NCBI GenBank assembly: GCA_037953745.1
Contig: JBAKBP010000707.1
Coordinates: 186,001-250,000, forward strand
DNA length: 64,000 nucleotides
Reading direction: 5' to 3'
Source: Lithodes maja
Taxonomy: Eukaryota; Arthropoda; Malacostraca; Decapoda; Lithodidae
In this document: piece after piece, positions 21,034 through 31,334 of the stretch
How positions within the stretch are numbered: position 1 is the first letter of the stretch
Layout: the number at the start of each line of letters is the position of its first letter
The notes under the pieces: model-generated
What the model was told of the DNA's origin: nothing
The model's database searches: none
Seen by the model: the letters and a program-made list of their open reading frames with translations, nothing else
Made by a program: the position numbers and the translations under genes

Positions 21034-21104
21034 GGGCGTACAAGAGGCCATCCGGGTTGCGCGGGCCGAGTTTATTATGGGCGTACAAGAGGTCATCCGG
21101 GTTG
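21034..21104 (-). repeat. Subterminal direct repeats of PBLE1 right end
   Basis: Two 26-bp units (21034-21059 and 21079-21104) starting GGGCGTACAAGAGG and ending CATCCGGGTTG differ at one base and are 45 bp apart. The same pair with the same spacing is found near one end of the MITE1 copies, for example from about 51301. Such repeats are plausible transposase binding sites. Confidence 0.8.
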
Positions 21105-21114
21105 GAGGGGTTAA

Positions 21115-21385
21115 ACAACACTGTACTGTATATCAAAGAAAAATAAACAAAAAAACAAAAATTAACTAGTAAAAAGGCTGTCTCTTCAAATTTTACCCTC
21201 ATTTCTAATGATGGTTTTGGGTTCCTATAATGTTATGCTTCATTGCTATATAATTTTTATCCACCGGAAAGAAAAAAAAATCTTGGCTTTAGGCCAATTT
21301 ATTTATTTAAAAAAAAAAAAAAAAAATTGCACTAACCTAACCTAATAGCCCCCAAATACATTTAGGTTAGGTTAGATTAGGTTAG
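21115..21385. repeat. Left arm of host inverted repeat
   Basis: Contains TTTCTAATGATGGTTTTGGG, then TGCTTCATTGCTATATAA, an A-rich run and CCTAACCTAATAGCCCCC. The inverted counterpart lies at 29399-29535, beyond the CR1 insertion, and a related pair is at 48441-49440. Short TTAGG runs sit at the centre. Confidence 0.65.
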
Positions 21386-21483
21386 TACCTGCCTGACCTT
21401 TGCTGAGTGAGGACCTGTCCCTAGTGACTCCCAGTGAATTATCTTTGCCCATAGTGTGGTGATAGTGTTAACGCTTTCTTAAA

Positions 21484-22438
21484 ATGGCTGGTGTTGACGA
21501 GATTGCTACCTCCTCTCATATTCTCCAGCTTTGTCTTGCTTTGCAAGAAAGGCTGGATAATGTGGAGAGAGAGGTGCAGTCTCTCAAAGACGAGAATTTA
21601 GCCTTAAAGCTAACTTTGGCTGACAAGAAAAGTGAAGATAGTGCAGCTGCTGTTAAGGATCGTGATGCTCCCTGGACAGTTGTTCCCAAGTGCAACAACC
21701 TGCAAATTTCTACGGCAGCCAGTTGCCCTCAGCAACAAGTTCATCACCTTAGATGACGAATGTGATGGTGAGGCTGCGAGTGCTTCCTTCGGCGAGGAAA
21801 CCAGGAGAAAGGTAAGTAAGTTGCCTCCAAACACAGGGAATGCTGTGACTGCTGCCTCCCCAGGAGTACCTTCAACTGCTGCCCCAGGAGTTCCTGCCGC
21901 TGCCGCAGCTGCTACCAAGTCATCGACAAGGAGAGGCAAGTCCTTCTCAATTGTTGGGGACTCCATGGTCAGACACTTAGCTAGGTCCACCTGTACTGAT
22001 ATTAGGAAGCTTGTCTGTCTGCCTGGTGCCGGGGTTGGGAAGGTGTTAGAGGAAATTGATTACATCATGAAAGATATTGGAGATAGCCCCATTATCTGTC
22101 TCAGTACAGGGAGCAATGATGTTGGTAAAGGTAGGACGGAAGTACTGCTTCGGCAGTACAGGGAGGTGTTAGATAAAGTTAGGAGGAAGGGAGGCATACC
22201 TGTAGTACACAGTATCTTGCCACGGAGAGGGGTCAGCAAGGAATGGTCATCTAGGGCAATTGGTATCAATTGTCGGCTGGAAAAATACTGCAATGCAAAT
22301 GCAATACCATTCCTTGATAACTGGACCCGTTTCTATGGTAAAAATCAGTTGTACGCACAGGACGGCGTTCATCTTTCTCGGCTAGGGGTGGCAAATTTAG
22401 CTAGGTCAATAGATAGGATTGTCGCGGGGTTTCGCTGA
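21484..22438 (+). pseudogene. CR1 ORF1 with coiled coil and SGNH esterase domain, one frameshift
   Basis: The ATG at 21484 starts MAGVDEIATSSHIL, followed by a leucine-rich coiled coil (LQERLDNVEREVQSLKDENL). A phase change near 21715-21740 moves the frame to DECDGEAASASFGEE and on to a stop after 22435. The second half is an SGNH-hydrolase fold: GDSM near 21958 (nucleophile Ser), TGSND (block III) and DGVHLSRLG (the catalytic Asp/His pair). CR1 ORF1 proteins are known to carry such esterases. All catalytic residues remain; the frameshift probably inactivates the gene. Confidence 0.85.
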
Positions 22439-22624
22439 AAATAAAGCCTGAGAATATGAGTAAGAATAATTGTCTAGATAGGGTAAATTGACGTACTGGT
22501 ACATCAGATAGGAATAGAAAATTTCAGTCACAGGATTTTAATTGTACTGCTAGTAGAAATATTGAAGGTGTAACAGAAGATGGGAATTCAGTTAGAAATA
22601 AAGATAAATCCGATACCAGTAAAA

Positions 22625-24492
22625 TAAATTCATTGCGATTATATTATACAAACTGTAGGAGTTTATGTAACAAAATGGATGAACTTAGAGCACTTGTTAG
22701 ACATTATAGCACTGACTGAAACATGGATTAATACAGAATCAAGTCATTTTTTAGCAGAATTCCATATACCAGGATATAGTTTGTTTTAAACGCGACCGAA
22801 CAAGTAGGAGGGGCGGCGGAATAGCAGTGTTTGTCAGGAGTTCTTTAAAAAGCTGTATTAAATCAGGTATTAGACTAAATACTGATAATGAAAGTGTTTG
22901 GGTAGAGGTTAGCGAAGGTAGTGAGACCATAATTATTGGAGTTATTTATAGACCACCAAATATGAGTAGACACGAAGGTACAGCTTTATGGCAGGAAGTG
23001 AAAATAGCATCAAGGTTTAGCAATGTGTGTATTATGGGGGATTTTAATTTTCCGAATATTGATTGGCAGCATCAAATCGGCGACTCAGATTCAAAAGAGT
23101 TTATTGAGGCGGTACAGGATAGTTTTTTATTTCAATTCATAGACTCGCCTACTAGAGGTAATAATATCCTCGATTTAGTTCTCAGTAATAATGAAAAAAT
23201 TATAAATAATGTAGAGATAGGAGACCAACTAGGAAATAGTGATCATAAATCAATTTATTTTAACATACAATGGACAGGAAAGGCTAAAGAGAATACGACA
23301 CTTATCCCAGATTTCAGAAAAGCCAATTATGGTGGATTAAGAAGAGCCTTAAGAGTCGATCCTATGGTTAAACTATTAAGTGGACCCAGGTGCGCTAATG
23401 AACATACTCTCTCTCAGATACCTGTTTTAACTCAGGACAATTTGACAGCTACATATAATCATTTTATTTCTTCACTCCACAATGCGCAAAATAAATATAT
23501 CCCAAAAAGAAAATTTAGATCAACACAGAACCAACCCAAATGGATGAATAATAGACTATTAGACCTTCTAGGAAAAAAGAGAGGAATATATAGAAAAATT
23601 AAGAAAGGCGAAATTCACCTACTGTACTTGCTTACTATCAGAATCTATCAAGAGAGGTTAAAAAAGGTATAAGGACAGACAACAGAAATTATGAAATCAG
23701 GATAGCCAATGACTCAAAAAATAACCCTAAGGCTTTTTACCAGCTATATAAATCTAAAGTTAGAGATAAAATAGGCCTCCTTAAAACTTCGATAGGAGAA
23801 ATGACAGAAAATTATTTAGAAATGTGCAGTACAGTACATTAAATAGTCAGTTTCTATCCGTTTTCACTAATGAAAATTTGGCACAGATTCCAGAAGTCCG
23901 TAAGGTATATAGCGATAGTATAGAAAATAGGTTAAGTACGGGTACTATAAGTAGAAATGATGTGCTTAAGGAAATTGACAGACTGAAACCTCAGAAATCG
24001 CCTGGTCCCGATGAGGTATATGCTAGAGTATTAAAAGAATGCAGAGATGAGCTAAGTTACCCATTAACATTTCTTTTTAACAATTCATTAGAAACAGGTA
24101 TAGTTCCAGAAGCTTGGAAGCTTGCAAATGTAGTTCCGATTTTCAATAAAGGTGATAAATCAATAGCATCCAATTACTGTCCCATTAGTCTCACTTCAAT
24201 CATAGGAAAGCTACTAGAGTCAATTATTGCTAGGAAAATGAGAAACCACTTAGAAACATTTAACTTAATCAATTCTTCTCAGCATGGATTCACTCAGGGA
24301 CATTCTTGCCTTACTAATTTGCTTAGTTTTTTCTCAGAGGTATATGCAGCAGTAGATAATGACAAGTCATATGATATTATATATTTAGATTTCAGTAAAG
24401 CTTTCGACAGAGTCCCTCATGAGAGATTGATGAGAAAGGTTGAGGCACAAGGAATAGGTGGGGCGTTGTTAGGATGGATTAGGTCATGGCTA
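22625..24492 (+). pseudogene. CR1 ORF2, endonuclease and first half of RT
   Basis: An APE-type endonuclease starts near 22635 (LYYTNCRSLCNKMDELR), with frameshifts around 22715-22790. It continues IGVIYRPPN, IMGDFNFPNIDW and the terminal GNSDHKS. Another break lies near 23660-23830. RT then runs from 23824: KSPGPDEVYARVLKEC, then YLDFSKAFDRVPH, and is cut at RSWL by the Jockey-like insertion. Several frameshifts are present in addition to the insertion. Confidence 0.82.
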
Positions 24493-24592
24493 ATTTTTTT
24501 TTTTTTTTTTCCTATGTGATTGAGGGAGGCAAAAGGCATAACTGCCTATAGCGAGTGCCTCCCCCATAGTTGAAAGAGTGACAGGGCCAAAA

Positions 24593-25180
24593 TCAAGGGA
24601 CGTTCGAGCCAAAATGCCTGGACACACGGAGTTTGAAGCAATTTAAGTCATAGGAAGAGGGAAAGACTGATTCTGGGAGAGAGTTCCAGAGCTCAGATGT
24701 TGAGTAGAAGAAAGTTTGAGAGTAACGTTTCACTCTTGGGTTGGAGAGTTGCACAGAGTAGGGGTGGGATTGAGTTGCAAGACGGGTACCACGTGCCCTA
24801 CGTAAAGGAGGTGGTATGCACTGGGATAGCTCTGAGGAACACTGATTATTATAGTAGCGATAGAATAGCGAGAGAGATGCAACATTGCGGCGGAGACAGA
24901 GAGATTGCAGAGAGTTGGCGAGTGGACGGGAGTTAATGATACGAAAGGCCTTCCTTTCAACTTTGTCTAGGAGAGCGGTGTGAGAGGAACCTCCCCACAC
25001 ATGTGAACAATACTCAATACAAGGGCGCACTATGCCCCTGTACAGAGCAAGAAGCTGTGCAGGGGAAAAGAACCCCCTAAGGCGGTTGAGCACACCCAGC
25101 TTCTGGGAGGCTGCCTTAGCAAGACTGGTAATATGGTCCTTCCAAATGAGAGCAGAAGAAAAAGAGACACCAAGAATATT
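24593..25180 (-). pseudogene. Jockey-like RT, C-terminal part
   Basis: Minus-strand continuation after the RTE insertion: NILGVSFSSALIWKDH, KLGVLNRLRGFFSPAQLLAL, RPCIEYCSHVWGG, RTFFYSTSELWN-type ending (FFYSTSELWNSLP), stop at 24593. It has no internal lesion. The split is exactly at the GAGAGAAGAT duplication. Confidence 0.82.
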
Positions 25181-25190
25181 GAGAGAAGAT

Positions 25191-27189
25191 CTATCTATCT
25201 ATCTATTGCCCGACGCCGTGATCCCCGAAGGGGTGGCCACGAACGAACCGCCCCCATGCACCTCTGTCCCCAGTCAGTCGACGCCCCTCCTCCCAACCAG
25301 CACCGCCTTCGTTCATGTAGTTCCTCACTCCATCCTTCCACCTCATATTCGGTCTACCTCTCCCCCTCTGTCCCTCCACCTCGCTCTCGTACACCCTCTT
25401 AGTCATTCTCTCGCTTTCCATACGTTCCATATGGCCGAACCATCTCAAGTTGTTCCTTTTCACACTTTCCAGCACATCTACCTCCACACCACACCTCCTT
25501 CTTACTTCCTCATTAGTCTGTCTATCCCTCCATGTAACTCCGCACGCACTCCTTAAGTAATTCATTTCCACTGCTCTCACTCTTGGTCTGAGTCTCTCAA
25601 CCAACGTCCATGCTTCGCTTCCGTAAGTCAGTGTCGGGATTACCACACTGTCATGCAAGGACTTCTTCACTTCCATACTGACCACCCTATTTCTTGTTAC
25701 TGCTTTTAGCGTTCCTACAACCCTCTTCCCCTGTTGTACCCTCTCCCGCACCTCTTCATCCATAGTCCCATCTTTACTCAACACACTGCCCAGATACTTA
25801 AAAGAGTTGACGATCTCCATAGCCTGACCGTTCAGCTTCACCTCACACTCTGTGACTTCACCCCTTTCGAAGACCATAACCTTGCTCTTCCCCGTATTTA
25901 CCTTCAAATTCCGTTTTTCGCACACTGTTCCAAACTCATTTACCAGACCCTGCAACTCCCATTCATTATCACTCATCAGAACTGTATCATCCGCAAACAG
26001 CAGTATAGGTAGCTTCCACTCAATTCCCTCCCTTTTCAGCGATACACCAACATCCACTGCTCTTGATAGTATTTCTTTCATGACTCCATCCATATATACA
26101 GTAAACAACCACGGGGACATCACACACCCCTGTTTCAAACCAACATTCAGGTCAAAGAACTCGCTCTGCTCACTCTCCACACGTACTGCCGCCTTTGCAC
26201 CCTCATACATGCTCTTCACTGCTTTCAGCAACTTGCCCTCTACTCCGTATATTCTAAGTACTTTCCACAAACCTTCTCTATCCACTCTGTCATAGGCCTT
26301 CTCCAAGTCCATAAAGGCAACATACACCTTTTGTTTCTTCTCCAGATACTTCTCCACAACACAATTCAGGGTAAAAATCTGATCTACACATCCTCTTCCC
26401 TTCCTAAAACCTCCCTGCTCGTCGCCTATCCATTTCTCCGTTCTCACTCTCACTCTCTCAATCACTACCCTACTGTATACCTTCCCTACTACGCTTAGAA
26501 GACATATTCCTCGGTGGTTACCACACACTCCTCTTTCCCCTTTGCCCTTATATAGGGGGACTATTATGCCAGTCTTCCAGTCATCGGGTGCACTCCCCTT
26601 CTCCCATGCTAGTTTGCACATTTTCCATACCCATTCTATCACTATCTCACCACCATACCTCAACATTTCCCCACACACTCCATCTGTTCCTGGTGCTTTC
26701 CCCAACTTCACTCTTTTCATGGCTTCCCACACTTCTGACCTCCTGATCCCCACCTCCTCCTCCACTACTTCTCATCTTCTCCCTCCCATACCATATCCAG
26801 CTATGTTTGCTGGCTCTTCATTCCTTTCATTTAGCAACTCACTGAAGTACTCCCTCCATCTTTCGACTCTCTCTTGCTTCTCGGCTAGCATTCTCCCATT
26901 CTTATCTTTCACACCCTTACTGTTTCCCTTGCTACCTTCCCTAACTTTCTTGACTTCTTTCCAGAACAGTTTCTTACTCTCCCTCCATTTTACACTCAGA
27001 TTCCTTCCAAATTCCTCATCTACTCTTCTCTTACTTTCCTTCACTACTCTCTTCACCACCCTCTTACTCTCCACGTACCTCGCTCGTTTCTGTCTCTCGG
27101 AATCTTCATTCCCTCTACTACCCAACCACTCTCTATATGCTTTCTTCTTTTCTTCCACAGCTATTCTTACCTCTTCTGTCCACCATGCT
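25191..27189 (-). mobile_element. RTE-like LINE copy A, 5'-truncated
   Basis: 1999 bp with a (TAGA)n 3' tail (plus-strand TCTATCTATC at 25191-25206) and a 10-bp target duplication GAGAGAAGAT (25181-25190 and 27190-27199). It is nearly identical to the plus-strand copy at 37920-40683. The tetranucleotide tail and short duplication fit RTE-type target-primed insertion. Confidence 0.88.
25203..27189 (-). pseudogene. RTE-like RT, copy A, one nonsense codon
   Basis: Frame begins truncated at WWTEEVRIAVEEKKKAYREW, runs through KAPGTDGVCGEMLRYGG, MDLEKAYDRVDREG, GLKQGCVMSPWLF and LLFADDTVLMSDNEWE, then the C-terminal LRWFGHMERMESERMTKRVY, and stops in the tail. A TGA at 26772-26774 replaces the AGA seen in copies B and C. 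Otherwise the frame is open. Confidence 0.85.
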
Positions 27190-27199
27190 GAGAGAAGAT

Positions 27200-28215
27200 G
27201 AAGGGTTGATTTTTGTATTGTTGAAGAATAAGGGATAGTCCGCTGGGAGATCCTGACGGGTAGATAGATGGAGAAATTGGGTTTTGGAAGCATTAAAGTT
27301 AACAAGGTTTTCTCTGCCCCAATTGGAAATAGTATTTAGATCAGAATTTAAGAGTTCTATGGCTTCATTACGTTTGTCGTTGAGGGATTGCTGGCTGGGG
27401 CGTTCTGAAAAACTAATGGAGTAGTGTAAGGTTGAGTCGTCTGCGTATGAATGGATGGGAATTAAGGTACAGTTAAGGAGATCATTTATAAAAATTAGAA
27501 AGAGAATAGGAGATAGGACAGAGCCCTGAGGAACACCGGAGTTTATAGGGTGAGGAAGTGAACAATGGCCGTCCACAACCGCAGCTATGGAACGGCCGGA
27601 AAGGAAATTAGAGACAAAGGCACAGATGGAGGGATAGAAACCGAAGGAGGGTAGTTTAGAAATTAAAGATTTATGCCAGACTCTATCGAAGGCTTTCGAT
27701 ATGTCTAGTGCAATAGAAAAAGTCTCACCGAAGTCCCGAAAGGAGGATGACCAAGAGTTAGTAAGATATGAAAGAAGATCACCAGTAGAGCGACCCTTAA
27801 GGAAGCCATACTGGCGATCTGAGAGCAGATTATGAGAAGAGAAATGCTTAAGAAATTTGGAAGCAAGAATAGTTTCAAAAACTTTAGAAAGACAAGAGAT
27901 AAGAGCAATTGGACGATAGTTGGAGGGTTGAGAGCGGTCACCCTTCTTTGGGACAGGTTGAATGTGAGCAAACTTCCAGCATGAAGGGAAGACGTTAGAG
28001 GATAGACAGAGACGAAAGAGTTTGCCTAGGCAGGGAGTCAGCACGGAAGCACAGTTTTTGAGAACAACAGGAGGAAAACCGTCCGGACCGTACGCCTTAT
28101 TAGTGTTAAGCCCAGAGAGGGTAGAAAGTACATCTTTAGAAGAGATTAGGATATTAGGCATAAGTAAGAGAGAGGAGGGCGGAGAGGGAGGAATAGGAAT
28201 ATCAGTCAATTGGTA
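27200..28215 (-). pseudogene. Jockey-like RT, N-terminal part
   Basis: Read on the minus strand: ISSKDVLSTLSGLNTNKAYG, PDGFPPVVLKNC, then NYRPIALISCLSKVFE, ALDISKAFDRVWH, SGVPQGSVLSPILF and SYADDSTLH (catalytic YADD). The frame is open until the RTE insertion at 27199. The start is truncated at the CR1 junction, so there is no endonuclease. Confidence 0.83.
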
Positions 28216-28220
28216 GGCTA

Positions 28221-29186
28221 GGAAGCAGAGAGTCAGCATAAATGGTACTAAGTCAGAATGGGGATCAGTCAAGAGTGGTGTCCCCCAGGGATCTGTATTA
28301 GGTCCTCTGTTGTTTATTATATACATAAATGACCTTGATTTAGGTATAACTAGTAGGATAAGTAAATTTGCAGATGATACCAAAATGGGGAGAAAAATTG
28401 ATTCAGTTAGAGATATAGAGTGTCTGCAAAGGGATCTAGATACCTTACACGAATGGTCAGTAAAATGGCAGATGAAGTTTAACATTGACAAATGCAAGGC
28501 ACAGTATTAAAGATAGGGAAGATGCATAAAATTTTTAAATATAAACTAGCTAATATGGAATTAGAAAACTCAGACTGTGAGAAAGATCTAGGTGTGTTTG
28601 TTAGCAATGATTTGAAGCCTAGAAAACAATGTATAAGCGTTCGTAACAAGGCAAACAGGATTCTCGGGTTCATATCTAGGAGTGTGAGTAACAGAACTGC
28701 TGATGTTATCTTAAAACTTTACTTGTCATTAGTGAGACCCCATATGGATTATGCTGTTCAATTTTGGTGTCCTTATTACAGAATCGACATAGATTCATTG
28801 GAGAGAGTACAACGTAGAATGACAAAAATTATCCATAATATTAGAAATCTTCCGTATGAAGAAAGGTTGAAGAAATTAGGCTTACATTCGTTAGAGAGAC
28901 GCAGAGTTAGAGGTGACATGATAGAGGTATTCAAGTGGGTTAGTGGAATTAATAAAGGAGACATGAAAAATGTACTAAAGCTCAGTGATAGCGAAATAAC
29001 TCGTACAAATGGTTTCAAATTAGATAAATTTAGTTTCAGAATAGATACTGTATAGGCAAATATTGGTTTGGTAACAGAGCTGTAGATGGGTGGAATAGGC
29101 TACCAAGTGATATAGTGGGATCAAGAACGATAGGGAGCTTTAAGATAAAATTAGATAGGCATATGGACGAGATGGGTTGGGTGTGA
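28221..29186 (+). pseudogene. CR1 ORF2, second half of RT and C-terminus
   Basis: The RT resumes right after the inserted LINE with RKQRVSING, then SGVPQGSVLGPL and the catalytic KFADDTK. A shift near 28500 leads to ELENSDCEKDLGVFVSNDL and SLVRPHMDYAVQFWCPY, and the usual CR1 C-terminus (DGWNRLPSDIVGS) ends near 29186 after another shift near 29045. It was joined to the part ending at 24492 before the insertion. Confidence 0.82.
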
Positions 29187-29379
29187 GGGGGATCTACCAG
29201 GTGTGGGCCAATTGGCACTCAGCAGACCCCCGTAATCTTGTGTTAATCTCTGACCGTTTTGGTGGGGTCAGTACTCAAGGTATTAGTGAGATGGGTCTAT
29301 AATTGGGCCTTGTAATTGGGGTTGGCTGTGACAGGGATCTGCCTTGTATGGGCCGATCGGCTTTTTGCAGACTCCCATT

Positions 29380-29398
29380 TTCTTATGTTCTTATGTTA
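29380..29398 (+). repeat. CR1 3'-terminal octamer repeat
   Basis: TTCTTATGTTCTTATGTT corresponds to the tandem octamer that ends CR1 elements and marks the reverse-transcription start point. Confidence 0.75.
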
Positions 29399-29629
29399 GG
29401 CCTAATGCAAAAAAATAAAAAAATAAAAAAATAAAATAAAGCCAAGGAAAAAAAATATTTTCCAGTGGATAAAAATTATATAGCAATGAAGCATAAAATA
29501 ATAGGAACACAAAACTACCATTAGAAATGAGATCCCAGCTGTGGTGCGGCTAGTAAATATTGACAGTTTTTTCTATTAGGGGTATATGTTATGGCTAGGA
29601 TGCATTATTATTATTCTATGTATTATTTC
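29399..29629. repeat. Right arm of host inverted repeat
   Basis: A-rich start, then TTATATAGCAATGAAGCATA and ACTACCATTAGAAATGAGAT, the inverse of 21200-21290; then CCCAGCTGTGGTGC, the inverse of part of 7340-7362. Non-coding. Confidence 0.6.
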
Positions 29630-30795
29630 AGTTCAGTTCAGTTGCTGGTCGGGAAGCTATATGCCTTTGCAATGGCGCCTCCCTTTTGTCGTGTTTTCTG
29701 TTTTTCTAATTTAGGCTAACAGCAAAATCTATTATGTGCTATGGGCTGTTTTCTTCTTTCTTGCTCTTCTTGATTGTTGTTCTTGTTTCTTCTTTCACCT
29801 TTATATTTTCTTTGCAGTTTCTTCATGTGTTGTTCCTTTGCTTTTCTCTCTTTCTCCAAAAACTATATACTGTATTGCCTTTTTGACCCTACCTGTGCTT
29901 TGTCTACTAAACATTAAGCTACCTAGTATATGGTTGTTGGAATAGAGGTTCCAGTCTTCTTTCTTCTGTGTATGCAGGGCACCACAGAATGAAATGCTTA
30001 AGGTCCTCTATTCCATCCACACACATATTACATCCTGTGTTTCCTCCTGTAAATCTATTTCTATCATTTAGCTGTAGGTTATTTGTTCTCACTTTGTATA
30101 GGATAACAGAAGCTGGTCTGTTATCATATATTAGTTCTTCTCCCCTTATTTCTTTCTTATACTTTCTATAAATATCTAAACTAGTTTTCTTGTTCAGTTC
30201 TTCTCTCCACATTTTAGAATCCCATTCTTTTAAATATTTTAATTTACCCTTCAACTGGACTTTCCCTATATCTATTAAGTCATCGTATGTCAATTTCACT
30301 TCTCGGAGGTATTTAGTGGAGGATTCAAACCAGGGGTCTGTTGCACTCATATTTTTCTTCAATAATTCTTTTTAGTAAGTGGCATCCCTCGTTTGCCTCT
30401 ATGTGCTTTAAATATTTTATTTGACCCCCATAATTCTTGTTTGCATTGATGATGCACCTACTTCACCCCTTAGTGTTTCTACCTGTGCATAATTGGGGGC
30501 TCCTAATATTTGCCTGTAAACTTTATTTTCTACTTGCTGCAGCTTATCTATCTCTGTTTTGGTGTATCCTAGCACACCAGCTCCGTATAGAATTGTAGGT
30601 AGGGCTACTCTCTTCCAAAAAGTTTTTCCTATCAATACCTTACTGCAGCTTTGAGCTATTATCGGGTACCGTATGTTAAGTTTGCCATCTGTTCTGCTTT
30701 AGCCAAGGATATTTCTTTTTGAGATATAAAACAGTTTCTTTTATCTTCAATTTTTATACCCAAATATTGGTAAGCGTTAATGACCAACCAGTGGC
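29630..30795 (-). pseudogene. 3' fragment of a LINE ORF2, degenerate
   Basis: Minus-strand pieces read AYQYLGIKIEDKRNCFISQK (near 30760), then FWKRVALPTILYGAGVLGYT and KVYRQILGAPNYAQVETLRG, then, after several stops, LREVKLTYDDLIDIGKVQLKG and a C-terminal Cys/His motif (CNMCVDGIEDLKHFILWCP). This is the region downstream of RT in many arthropod LINEs. The 3' end has AACTGAACTGAACTGA (plus-strand TTCAGTTCAGTTC at 29638). One frameshift and at least three stops are present. Confidence 0.7.
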
Positions 30796-31334
30796 GGGCC
30801 CCATCGATGATTATTAGTGTGTTATCACTTGTTTCATGGTCGGATTGTCGGCGACTAAACCGGCTCCCCCTCCGGGTCCTCACTTGGAGGGTGGGTGGCT
30901 AGACACCCTGCAGGACTAAAAGCAATACCTGTCAAAGGGCGGATGAACTACTGTATATATTAGTCAACGGCCATTTAGCAAACTTATGGTATTTTACCAT
31001 GATGGATGTTTAGGATGTTGCCATAACCTGCACCAAGGTCTTCCATTGTCCGTTTACATCCATCCCTGCTGTTTGGTGCTATACAACAACTTTCCTTCCT
31101 TTACCTGCAATCTCCTGTTTTTTTCCCCACGGTGGTTAGCAGGCCAATGAGGAAGACTTTTGAGTCTGGTGGATTTTCAGGAGATTTGGCATTCTTTTTC
31201 TGTTTCTAGTCTTTTCTAAACAAATAAAATCCACTGCTACTGCTCCCCCCTGGATATGGTGTCTTTGGGGCTTGTTTTATACCTTACCCAGATGTGATGG
31301 CTCCGTCTGGGTCGACCTGTTTATATCCATCTTT

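Larger units (their letters stand above)
7691..21110 (-). mobile_element. piggyBac-like transposon PBLE1, interrupted by Gypsy element
   Basis: TTAA occurs at both ends (7687-7690 and 21111-21114), the hallmark target duplication of piggyBac elements. The left end reads CCCTCCAGCCCC; the right end, read inward, reads CCCCTCCAACCCGG. The transposase lies on the minus strand and is split by a Gypsy insertion (10627-19340). Without that insertion the element would be about 4.7 kb. Flanking bases at both ends match a dispersed repeat whose uninterrupted copies at about 48997-49040 and 53310-53345 show the empty TTAA site. Confidence 0.88.
24493..28215 (-). mobile_element. Jockey-like LINE, 5'-truncated, inside CR1 and interrupted by RTE
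   Basis: The plus-strand T run at 24493-24510 is the poly(A) tail of a minus-strand LINE. GGCTA occurs at both junctions (24488-24492 and 28216-28220), a plausible 5-bp target duplication. Only RT and downstream sequence are present. An RTE copy with its own duplication sits at 25191-27189. Clade assignment (Jockey-like) is by general resemblance only. Confidence 0.78.
21386..29398 (+). mobile_element. CR1-type LINE, interrupted by a Jockey-like LINE
   Basis: ORF1 carries an esterase domain and ORF2 an endonuclease and RT. The 3' end is TTCTTATGTTCTTATGTT, the short tandem repeat characteristic of CR1 elements. An insertion (24493-28215) splits the RT between the two halves of its palm domain. 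The limits are set by the flanking host inverted repeat. A short GTTAG is present at both junctions. Confidence 0.85.

Noticed and set aside
26542..27201. Plus-strand 219-codon Ser/Pro/His-rich open frame (and similar at 25032-25556, 38410-39333, 47516-48034)
   Set aside because: These are antisense shadows of the RTE RT frame; the same composition appears opposite every RTE copy.
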